Of a DNA stretch of 64,000 nucleotides, positions 54,685 to 64,000 are shown piece after piece. Below the pieces are notes generated by a model. The model was given only the letters and a program-made list of their open reading frames with translations, had not been told where the DNA came from and made no database searches. The position numbers and the translations under genes were made by a program. Position 1 is the stretch's first letter; each line of letters starts with the position of its first letter. The stretch is from Calendula officinalis (lineage: Eukaryota; Streptophyta; Magnoliopsida; Asterales; Asteraceae), in NCBI GenBank assembly GCA_963853835.1, contig OY970834.1, positions 21,768,365-21,832,364 on the forward strand. The letters run 5' to 3'.

Positions 54685-55302
54685 TGTTGGGACAAAATCA
54701 CAGATCAACTTATTACTGATGCTGCAGTTAGTACTGATCATATTTAGTACTGATGGGGCGGAAACTTACTAAGGATGAAGTTGATACTGATGAAAGAATA
54801 TAACTAAGTTACTACTGATCAAGGCATATTGAAGATACTACTGATCAATAGTAGTTACTACTGAAGTTGATATTGGACTTACTACTGATCACCAAACTTA
54901 CTACTGATGATATGGAATTACTACTGGTGATTGCAGTTTACTACTGATACGCGTTTTGGAAGCATATCAAGTCCGAGATCTTCGTAGAGATAGTTATAGA
55001 ATGTTAATCAATGTATATCTATAGAATTCGAATGTAAATCAAGTCCTAGAATAACTAGGGTAAATAGTTTAGCTTCAAGGATTATTATAAATAGTTCCTT
55101 ACGAATTGTAAACGTACGTGTGTATTGTTAACTCGATAATATACATTGAAGCTTTTTGTGAAACTGTGTTCTTAATATTTTCATTTATTATTTACAGTTC
55201 ATTGTTCTTAATTTATTGATATAGTGTTGATCCGCTGCAACTTCTATAGTCAATTAGATCTAAGGTGTTTATTAACTTGTCTATAGTTAATCGATCCTGA
55301 CA
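54685..55302 (+). mobile_element. Copia 2 3' LTR
   Basis: 618 bp, same length as the 5' LTR, ending 'cgatcctgaca'. It is followed by the 'aagac' duplication. Confidence 0.95.
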
Positions 55303-55975
55303 AAGACTCGCTATGGAGAAATACAAATTGATCTTTAAACTATTTATTCCTCAGTACTCATGTAGTCAAAATTAAACTTGCTTTACTTGTTGTCGACACA
55401 AAAACACTCTTGAAATTTTGAGTAGAATCCTAAACTTTTTCTCTTGTTTTTGTTTCGTAGGTTAAAGTTGTTCTTGGTGAGTTGGTGGTAAACCGGTGAT
55501 GTATGGCGGCGTTTGTGTTCAAAGGCATTTAGAACCATGACAAGATGTTTGTCTTGTAATTGCCTAAATGTTATGGTATCATGACTCATTTTTTTTTGTT
55601 TTGATTTCAACTTTGTATGGGATTTGATGTTTGAAAAATTTGGATGATATTTCCACCTCCCCTACAAACGAATTAAAAATCTGCATGTGCAAATTTGATG
55701 CAAGTGTGGAAGATCATCAAAAATTAAATTATTCAAAAATGGCAAAAAAGAACATGAGCCATTAATAGACAAAGATGTACTTAAATTACACGAACAAAAT
55801 GAGTCACGAAAAGAAGGCCAGTTACAGTTGTTAAGAAAACATGTAACCGAACAAAATGAACCACAAAAAGAAGGCCGATTACAGTTGTTAAGAAAATGTG
55901 TAACCGAACAAAATTTACTCGCTGTGAAATATAGTTACAAGGTACCCGCCGCCGCATTGCGCGGGTACCTGCTAG

Positions 55976-57081
55976 TTTTGTAAAAAGGAATTATGCATTT
56001 CTTTTTAGGTGAGGGAAATCATTTAACCTATTTAATAGGAAAAACTTTTTTTAATTACTTTTTATTTTGGCAATTTTACCTTAAAAATGCATACTAAAAT
56101 CTAAAGAAATAATCAATTTGAGTTTGCATTTTCCATGGATGATGCAGCGATACAAACTTACAAAGTTAGAAAATACAAACGACAAAATGTTTGTTAGGTG
56201 TTGGTTATTTTTCCTGAAAGCATCTGGAAAATATTTAAACTCTTATTTATTCAAATATTTTCAGATTCAGAACATTGATTTATTTTTTAAAAATATTTAA
56301 AAGATCTCTCAAAACCTATATTCATTCATAAGTTAAAAAAAATATTAAGAAATAGGTAGTCAACCTTTTATTTATTACTTTGTTCTTTTATTTTATCCGA
56401 CCCTATTTTCTTTGTCGTTGGTTTTATAGATAATGGTATTGACATTATGTAAAATACCTCTTTCGTAAATGCAACAAACTTCTTTTTTAATCTTTTGCAA
56501 GATAGAAATTAGTCGTGGTCTATTAATCATTGAACGTTAAACATCAAAGAAAAATATTTGTCTACATGAGATGGTTATTTTTTCCCCATTGTGACACATT
56601 CCTTTGGCCATTGGCCCCTTTGTCATCGTGACGATTATACCATTAACAATTTGACAAATATTATCTTGGCAAAAGGTCGCCTTTTTCACATTGAAAATGA
56701 AATTACATTTGACTAAAGCGTTTGTTTCTGTTTGGAGTTTAATTTATTGATTTCATGAAATTGACAATGAAACCTACCACTTCCAAAAATGACTTTTTCA
56801 ACATGAATATTCAACATCTTTAGGTGATGGCGCACAGGATAAACGAGTTTAAGAAGACCCAATAAAATTGTTATAGAGTTATGTTAGTTATTGTATTTAG
56901 TCTATAATTAAATAATAAATATACGAGGCTATGCACTAAGGGTTATCGGATTTTCCAAAAAAGGTAATCTCGGTCATTGTAACCTTTTTGTTTGGGAATT
57001 AATTTCTACACCATATTTTTTGAGGCTTAGACAACACTGTACAATTATTCATGCAGATTGTACAAACATACAAAACAACTA
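55976..57081. other. Non-coding DNA between two Helitrons
   Basis: AT-rich. No gene, terminal repeat or recognisable element was found. Confidence 0.5.
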
Positions 57082-57178
57082 TCTCTACTACTTTATAAAA
57101 CATTTAAGCCCTTTCTATAAATACCTTTTAGAAAATTCAGCCACTTTCTTTCTATTTTGAGATTTCAAGAAAATCAAG

Positions 57179-57249
57179 AAAAAAAGGAAAAGTCATGCCT
57201 CGAACCCGTGACCTACTGCTGATATGTCAAGCACTAAACCAACTGCTCT
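57179..57249 (-). other. tRNA-like Pol III cassette in the transporter Helitron
   Basis: On the minus strand: A box 'tagagcagttggtttagt' (57249-57232), B box 'gggttcgaggc' (57206-57196), and T6 at 57184-57179. The B box is about 115 nt from the 5' end. Confidence 0.65.
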
Positions 57250-58789
57250 AGGAGCTGCTTGCATTTAAAACTGAAAACAGATACTGATAAAGGGTTTCTG
57301 ATTTCGGCCTTCTAGAATAAACACACGCCCTTTCAAATACCCCCTATCATAGACATTGCTTCCCTCGATCTTCGTCTTCCAGCCTCGGAAGTTGCAATCA
57401 CGTTTACAGATAACACATTGCTTCCCTCGATATCTCTACCCATCTCGATTCTACAATAACCCCTTTCAAATGCCCACCTCGATTCTGCATTAACCCTTTC
57501 ATGTTTGTTCGGTTGTTGATCACTACCAAAAAAATCGATGGTTAGATAATTTTTCTTGCCCTGTGTATATTGTTTTACAATCCACAATTAGAAGATCTAA
57601 AAATGCAAATTTGCTTCATCGGATTATGTTTAGCTTCAAGTAAGTAATCTTTCACTTTTTTATTTCATATTGATTTTTCCTTATTTGAGAGCAGAAATTA
57701 CGTGATATTATTTTGAAATACGAGGTAAATATGAAGCATCCCAAAACTCAAACTGCTCCAACCATATTGTTAACAATTAACAAATTATACTGCATTTGTT
57801 TGTCTTATATCTGATTTAAATGGGCCAACAGCTTAAGGCGAGAACTAAACTTTTGGCATCAAATAGAAATGTTACTCTCGTGAGTTGCGACTACCAGTGG
57901 TTCAGGTCGTTTGTTAGTTTTTTAATCGTATGTCCATACAATTGCAATTATCATTATCATCATCATTGTTTATTTATTTATTATTTTTCTCTATTTGCCG
58001 GAGCCACTAAAAAATATAGTGTGATTGTTGTTGTTGTTGCAGGATATGGGTATTTTTGGTGAAAGGTAATTATAAGAAGTTGTTCAGTTACATACTTATA
58101 TATAGAGACACTTAGAACTTAGCACTCTGCTATGGTTAATATCCATGGATTGTATATCTGTGTTGTCATATTGTTAATAGGCTTTGAAATGTATTGATAT
58201 GTTGACTGTAATTTAGACAAGGTTGGAGAAATTACTTCTCCTACGAAAGATTATGAACCCCATAAATCGTTTCTCAAAGAGGTATTTTTTGCAATGAATA
58301 ACATATTTCATTGATTTTATTTTTTTCGATTAATATTCAAATGGCAGGAAAAGCAGAATCTGAGTGACAATGTATTTTATAAATGTGACAATTTAGACCT
58401 TATTAAATTATGAAATCTCTAACAAAAAGAGTAATCTCAAAAAATAGAAAAAAAGTGTTCTCGAGTTGACTGTTGCTGATATGTCATCTCATTTTACATT
58501 GCGAGACATGATTATGAAGATTATATTATAGAAGCAGTCAATTATTTTATACTAAAGAATAATTGTTTATGCGGGTCAACTTGGTCAAACGGGTCAAACA
58601 GTTGATACGGTAAAAAAGGTAATACATTTTAAACTTGTCAACCAGAATTTTGGTCAAATGCGGTCAAGTTGGTCGTACGGGTCAATCAGTAGCTATTCTT
58701 CACCAAAATAAATCGTTCAACCCGGTTCTTTATAAAAAACACTCTTTCATATTCGACAATATTTTATAATATTTATTTATTTTGTACAG

Positions 58790-59194
58790 GTATATTTGTA
58801 GCCAGTTGAAGAAGTTCTGGAAAAAGCATTTTCAGATCCAACAAGCTGTGATTTGTTAGCAAGAAATGTGATCTTAGCTACAAGTCTACAACAATATCTG
58901 CAATGTTTCCTTTTTTTGGAGATATTAATGCAATTATTGGAGCATTTGGTTTCTTGGTACTTGAATTTTGTGTTACCAGTTATGCTTTATAACCTTATTT
59001 TCAAATTGTCTAAACGGGGGTTCAAAGTCCCATAGTAGACATAGGTAGATTTACCAAGTAGATTAGGATTGTTGTTCAAAAAAAGGAAAAGTTGAATACA
59101 ACAATAGCGGTTGTTTTCTTTGTGGCTGGAGTTGTGGTTGCACATGTAGTTGTTAGACAATTCCAAGACATATAAACTATTTGATAATGTGTGA
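58790..59194 (+). pseudogene. Captured GABA/amino-acid transporter 3' exon
   Basis: After 'ttttgtacag' the plus strand reads V-Y-L-stop-P, then 'VEEVLEKAFSDPTSCDLLAR'. Then come 'MFPFFGDINAIIGAFGFLVL' and 'FVLPVMLYNLIFKLSKRGF' in a shifted frame, later 'IAVVFFVAGVVV' and finally 'KTYKLFDNV' with stop. This is the C-terminal part of GAT1-like proteins (AAAP family, proton-driven plasma-membrane uptake of GABA), including their typical end. An early stop and at least two frame changes make it dead. It lies inside a Helitron, so capture is likely. Confidence 0.8.
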
Positions 59195-59488
59195 TCTTAT
59201 CCTTGATGTTATTAGCAAGAGCTTTGATCAACTGAGCTATTAATCATTAAACTCATATTAATCTATTGATCATCACGGCACTACCTACCATTACTCTTCA
59301 CCATCGTCACCCGCCATCAACAATCACCACCCACAACTACCACCATCACGAGAATCACTACTGCCACTTCCTCAATCTCTACGCACCACCAACCACAATC
59401 TTACTACTGCTACCACCATCATTATTTTCGCCACTACAAAATATAATCACAGGGTACCCGCCGCCGCATTGCGCGGGTACCCTGCTAG

Positions 59489-60443
59489 TTGTGGTGTATA
59501 GGTTAAAACGTGTGGTCTTTCACCACTTTTTCGTTTATTATGGTCATTTTTTTTAAACGCATTATTAAGTCACTAGAAACCGGATATAGATTTTAACCGG
59601 TAACAAAAGGATAACGTGACCATTAGTTATCTGCGTGTAATATATTAAGGTCAGTGTGCTTTTATTAAAAGTTTAATTTGATAATCATACTCTGTGATTT
59701 TTTATTTATTTTTATTTTTTATTTTTTTGTAAATAACTGTGATAAAGTGATCTTAACAGGTTGTAGGTCATCCATGTAACTTAAGTGTCTTTCTTTAAGA
59801 AGTTTGATATCCAATGATTAATATTCGTGTAGTACAATAATCTTATTAAATAAAAAGAAATTATAATCACCAAAATTAAATTTTTGGAAAGTACTTAAAG
59901 AACCATCAACCTCCTATACGATGGTTATGTTTTTAGAACGTTGTAATTTAACCACTTAATAACCTTTAACCATAGCCTTTATAAAATGGTTAGTTGGTTA
60001 CTTTCGACTTTTGTTGTTTTCGGATTCGTAGTAGAGTTGAAAGTTGGGGGCCTATTTGGTAACATGATATGGGTTCAAATCTGTTCCCAACCAACATTGT
60101 CTTACCGCTCATTCAACTCAGTTAAACCATTCACATACTGATATGGCCATATGGGGTTGTCTAACGTGACATTTTCGGGATTTTCAGTAAAAATAATTGG
60201 TACTCCTTGACTTTTATCACTGTTTTTTAATTATAACAATGACACTTTTCCTAATTCAAAGGACAGCCAATTGGAAGGTTTAGATTCTCAAAACAAAATA
60301 AACTAATTTTACAGAGTAAATTTTATCCGTACAAAACAGTTTTAATGCTAAGTGATAATCATACCCTTAATCAAATGATGAAATGCAAAAGGTTGTAAAA
60401 AAAAAAGAAAGAGCATAATTATCCTTTATTATGAAATTTTGCT
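59489..60443. other. Non-coding DNA
   Basis: AT-rich; nothing recognised. Confidence 0.5.
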
Positions 60444-60712
60444 AAGTGTACTTCTGCAATTCGTCAGTTAGCATACAACATTATTCCTGATGGTATAGAC
60501 AAATATCTACATAAAAATTACTTTACAAAATCACATCTCATCCTCTAATTAGAAATAGGATAATTAGCAAAATACGCATCTAACGAATAATAATATAAAC
60601 CCATAATATAATTATCTATCTTTCGAGATATTTTATCACCAAATTGTAGATATTTGTCTATACCATCAGGAACAATGTTGTATGCTAACTGACGAATTGC
60701 AGAAGTACACTT
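60444..60712. repeat. Inverted duplication of a Harbinger transposase segment
   Basis: 60444-60511 and 60645-60712 are 68-bp inverted copies with one mismatch by eye (ATTATT/ATTGTT), separated by 133 bp. Both encode the segment 'SAIRQLAYNI' to 'PDGIDKYL', on opposite strands. A transcript through them would fold into a near-perfect 68-bp stem. Confidence 0.95.
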
Positions 60713-60990
60713 CATCAACGGGGAGACACCAGATTTCCCCGTTGCATCACAACATTGTTGAAAATATGACACATTATCAATTAAATCTCGAAAAATGTGT
60801 GTGAATAGATCTCGCATCATTCGGAGACGTTTTCAAAAATCTTTTCCGTTGTACGTTGGATTTTCAACAAAGTAAGCCGCCATAAGACGACCATGAGCAC
60901 CAACACGGTCTCTTTCTTGATACATTCGTGGTTTCACGGATTGTAGAAGTGGAATTTTCAATAAGCGCAACGACTTTCAAAAACTGAAGA
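60545..60990 (-). pseudogene. Harbinger transposase N-terminal remnant
   Basis: The minus strand has 'RMMRDLFTHIFRDLID' and 'SPLMKCTSAIRQLAYNIVPD', the same hallmark as the transposase at 30288-30842. Upstream pieces in another frame reach about 60990. A stop precedes the 'RLRMMRD' block and the catalytic part is missing. It is a different subfamily from the 26-31 kb copy. Confidence 0.8.
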
Positions 60991-61523
60991 TGTAAACTAT
61001 TAACCTCGTTCTCATTATCAAAACTAATTTTGATAATGTGTGTGAAAGATTGTTGAAGACAACATTTTGAAAAGATTGTTGAAGAGAATGTAGAAAATAT
61101 TAGATAATAAATGAGGTATTTATAAGATAAATTGTGCTATTTTTTGAAATGTTAGAATTAGCCGTTGGAGTGGGTAACGGGCGAAAACAAGCGACGACAA
61201 CATCTGCCTATGTGACCGATTGCCTTTGGGTACACGTCGGCGATTGCATCATGTAATGTTGGAGGATGCGTTAGGGGACGGCAAGCGACGGAGGGATGTG
61301 ACGCATAGTCTAAGACCAGGTTTGGGAAAACTTATTTAAGTGGTTTTTAAGTTTATTAACTTATTTAGTTCGAAAATTAGAATAATTTTAGAGCTTAAAA
61401 GCCCTAAATACTTTATTATTTTATCTACGAATATTTTGCAAATCTCAACTCATAAATCGCCACCATAAGATACACTTTTTTTTCTTTTAACGCCATTGGG
61501 CACGCCGGCGACATAGCAACCAC
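60991..61523. other. Harbinger subterminal-like DNA and gene upstream region
   Basis: 61150-61310 is GC-richer with GCGACGG-type words and ends '..gacgcatagtctaagacc', similar in style to Harbinger termini, so the remnant probably ends near 61310. 61311-61523 is the immediate upstream region of the ATL-type gene. I could not pick a TATA box with confidence. Confidence 0.4.
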
Positions 61524-62266
61524 ATGGAAAAGGATCATATTCTCCGGCTAATCATTTTCTCCTCCGTCTTTTTACTTAAAACAATCTCCGGCGCCGACGA
61601 TGACTGCTCGCCGGCCTCCTGTGGCCCCGGCGAACCACAAATCCGGTTCCCCTTTCGTATCATCGGCCGACAACCTTCCTGGTGCGGATTCCCTGGTTTC
61701 GACCTCTCGTGTAACAAACATAACGTAACAACTCTCCAACTTCCGTCATCTCGTTCATATGTCGTCACCAGAATCTCATACGTTTCACAGGTTTGATTCT
61801 AAATCTCTACACAAAAAGTAGTTTGAACTTCAATTCACGTTGCTAATCAGCTTACACAATCGACAGGTCGTTTACATAGATCCGGAATTCTGCCGGCGAA
61901 ATCGAATCGCCGATTTTAATTTAACCTACACGCCGTTCGATTTTAGCAGGATGCGGAGCTACACTTTTTACAATTGTTCAGTACAGAGCTTCGGATTTAT
62001 GTATCCGGCGGTGCCATTTCCTTGCCTGAGCGACGGCAATTACTCGGTAATTGCTGTACGGACGGGATTGTTTTCGCCGGGAAATATGCCGCCAAGTTGC
62101 GATGCTATGAAAACGATCGTGGTGCCGGTGGGGTGGAACGGCGACATTAGACAGGAATCGGAGTTGAGGTGGTTCACTCCGTTTTGCAGATCTTGTGAAT
62201 TGGAAGGTAGAGCTTGTGGGTTGAAGAGTGATGACGGAGAGACAGTCTGCCTTGGTTCTTCTCGCG
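61524..62266 (+). CDS. ATL20/21/22-type RING-H2 protein, 5' exons only
   Basis: Exon 1 is 61524-61790 and exon 2 is 61867-62266, joined in phase 0 ('cacag|gttt' .. 'gacag|gtcg'). A third exon would follow the donor 'cgcg|gtaaga'. The protein has a signal peptide ('LRLIIFSSVFLLKTISG'). Next is the Cys-rich wall-binding (GUB_WAK) domain, 'CSPASCGPGEPQIRFPFRI' with 'WCGFPGFDLSC'. Exon 2 adds 'DFNLTYTPFDFSRMRSYTFY', 'MPPSCDAMKTIVVPVGW' and a Cys-rich end ('CRSCELEGRACG'). This arrangement is typical of ATL20-22-like membrane RING ubiquitin ligases. The transmembrane and RING-H2 exon is not in the next 1.7 kb, so it lies beyond the window or is lost. LRK10-like kinases share the first domain and remain an alternative. 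Confidence 0.75.
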
Positions 62267-64000
62267 GTAAGATTTCTTTATCTCGTGATAATTAGAATAC
62301 ACATTTTTATGCACGAGTTACAACTTATTAAGCTAGAGGTTTTCCTGGCAATTGCAGTACATATTTTTAGGTACTACCGATAAAGCTAGGTTGGTTCTTG
62401 TTGATTACGCAATTTACTTTATCTTTTGACTTTTACTGCTGCAAAATCTATCTAGTATATCAAATAAAAAACTATTTAAATTTTAATCATTCATTTTCCG
62501 GGTTGATGTATTTAGTTTTTTAATTTTAAATTACTATTTTAGTGTCTGTTCTTAAAGAAAAATAGAAAATATACGTTACTAAATCGGAACATGATGTTAA
62601 TAATTTTTATAATTTACTATAAAAGTATTCATAGAATAGTTCAAAAAGGTTAAACAGTTTCCTAACTTGAAGCATGTATTTATATTGTCGGCCAATCATA
62701 AATTTATAATACAATGACGCGTAATCGTTGTACGTAATTTTTATTCAATGTTAATTGACATATATTTATTCTTTTTTAATTAGTAACATAGATGTGACAT
62801 GTTAGGTGAAACAAAAAAATAACCAAAGAAAGTTTCAATTGTTTAATTATTTATTTATATAGTGTTTAATTTGGTAAGTTTATTATGATTATTTATGTGT
62901 ACTGAAATTTGAGAAAAATCAACAAATTTATTTCTAATATTTTACAGGGTTTATCAACTTGAATCGTGTTTTAAGTTTTAGTTTTATCTTTTGAACTTCA
63001 ATAAATTTATTCTAGAAATAATATGTACGATAATCTAGGAAAACAAAATATTTCTTTCCAGTTTTATATATCGATGTTTTAAAATCCAAGTTTTGAACAT
63101 GCCATTGTCTCAAAAGTATTCGAACCGGATTGTAATGTTATGGACTATGGAGTATTAGTTAGATAAAAGGTAAGATATCACAAAATTAACTCAAACATGT
63201 CATGATATGAGTTGGATAACACTTTATCCTTTATAGAAAAAGTCAAGAGTTCAAATTCATGTAGTAGCATTTATTTTACACATTTTTTTTGTTTGAGTTT
63301 GGGATTCATACCACTTTGCTCAGAATTATTTCTATGCAATTCCATCCTTCTATAAAAGAAAAGTCAGAAGTAATTCGGTTATATGGGTTTACAAGTACGA
63401 CATTGTGTATTTGACAACAAGATCGGCCGGTTTGAATCGCTTATAGTCGGACCGGACCTTGTATCAGATCCCGGTGCAACCCCTTCGAACATTTAAGATA
63501 ATAGTATATTACCAAACTCTTTAGTTTTACATGCTATCAAAATAACATTTCCATTACTATTGAAAATTGTTTTTCAAATTAATTTTGACTTCCATTAACA
63601 TCTTTTCGTTTTTGTTATTATTTATTTACTTTTCAATATTCAATTACAATAATCATTATTATTATATGATAAGTTCATTATTGTATTATTTTTTTACGGT
63701 CATCAATTAACGGTGACTACATTTTGAACCAAAATTTATAATAAGCTAATACTAAAAGCGTCCGTATAATACGTGGGTAAATAATAGTTTTATGGTTTTA
63801 TGATTTAGCCCATCTAATTTTTTTTCTTCTTTGATTTTGTGGAATGCATTTAACATTTTTAGTAATTGTATAGCTTAAAAGTAGTAATAACTTTTACCTA
63901 TGGTCTCCTGAGCTAATAAACTGTATTTAGTCAAAAATGACATACACCATGAAGCTGGTTGACTTCTTCAGCCATAAAAGTCAAAACAGGAAACTTTGAC
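62267..64000. other. Probable long intron or flank of the ATL-type gene
   Basis: AT-rich, no RING-H2 motif (C-x2-C..H-x2-H) seen on the plus strand, and no long ORF. If the gene is intact this is its second intron. Confidence 0.45.

Larger units (their letters stand above)
43954..55302 (+). mobile_element. Copia element 2 (Sirevirus-like), young, 11.3 kb
   Basis: Two 618-bp LTRs (43954-44571 and 54685-55302) differ at five positions by my count. Flanking duplications are 'aagac' at 43949-43953 and 55303-55307. Contents in order: primer site, gag, protease, integrase-RT-RNase H, spacer with TATA box, large accessory ORF, polypurine tract. It is inserted in a Helitron. Three frame problems (gag/pro boundary, protease/pol, accessory ORF) suggest that this copy is not fully autonomous in its present sequence, although single-base runs could also be assembly errors. 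Confidence 0.95.
42525..55975 (+). mobile_element. Helitron with kinase fragment, hit by Copia 2
   Basis: It starts 'TCTCTATCTTTACTATCG' at 42525 (preceded by A) and ends CTAG at 55972-55975 (followed by T) after the hairpin 'ggtacccgc' / 'gcgggtacc'. Removing the Copia at 43954-55302 leaves about 2.1 kb. It contains an antisense tRNA-like cassette and a captured receptor-like kinase piece. After the Copia, 55303-55975 continues non-coding Helitron sequence with a duplicated 'gttacagttgttaagaaaa' motif (about 55821 and 55881). Confidence 0.8.
57082..59488 (+). mobile_element. Helitron with a captured GABA-transporter end
   Basis: It starts 'TCTCTACTACTTTATAAAAC' at 57082 after A. It ends CTAG at 59485-59488 before T, next to a hairpin of ten pairs ('gggtacccgc' / 'gcgggtaccc'). 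At 2.4 kb it carries an antisense tRNA-like cassette near the 5' end, a broken transporter piece, and a GGTCAA-rich stretch (58565-58690). No Rep/helicase. Confidence 0.85.

Overview
The window is nuclear DNA of a flowering plant and is almost entirely transposable elements. The signs are intron-containing genes with GT..AG junctions, high AT content, and Copia, Gypsy, Helitron, PIF/Harbinger, hAT-like and SINE-type elements. From memory, the style of the Copia accessory ORF, the Harbinger transposase and the Helitron ends ('ggtacccgc..gcgggtacc' + CTAG) suggests the daisy family (Asteraceae). That is an inference that I could not test.

Layout. 1-17417 is a stack of nested retroelements. A minus-strand Copia element (5' LTR 16919-17417, gag 16820 to about 12324, pol to 8284) is interrupted four times: by a Gypsy remnant that itself carries a SINE (13850-16021), by a solo LTR inside the RNase H coding sequence (8318-9003), by a gene-poor minus-strand LTR element in the post-pol spacer (left of 7936), and, inside that element's 3' LTR, by another long LTR (1-1166). 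17418-26204 holds exon-like fragments that I cannot name, a foldback, an hAT-like MITE with an AT-rich core, and several local repeats. 26205-31506 contains two small head-to-tail Helitrons. A PIF/Harbinger element (26564-31164) lies in the first, and its dead transposase gene is split by a 2.7-kb solo LTR. 31935-34968 is a Helitron with an open five-exon RPA-like gene. 39534-42489, 42525-55975 and 57082-59488 are three more Helitrons. The second carries a receptor-like cytoplasmic kinase fragment and has been hit by a young 11.3-kb Copia element with perfect 5-bp target duplications. The third carries a broken GABA-transporter 3' end. 60444-60990 is a Harbinger transposase remnant with an inverted duplication of itself.

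The only ordinary host gene I can support is the 5' part of an ATL20/21/22-type RING-H2 gene at 61524-62266, which runs towards or beyond the right edge.

The most unusual observations follow. (1) Six Helitrons carry, about 110-125 nt inside the 5' terminus, an antisense tRNA-like Pol III cassette (A box, B box, T-run); it is intact to fair in five and reduced in one. (2) The young Copia element has a large accessory reading frame after pol with its own TATA box, and its LTRs, gag, spacer and accessory frame are full of the word TACTACTGRT. (3) Both Copia elements place a branch-point-like plus 3' splice-site-like sequence exactly at the gag/pol boundary. (4) A Harbinger transposase hairpin could act as a silencing trigger.
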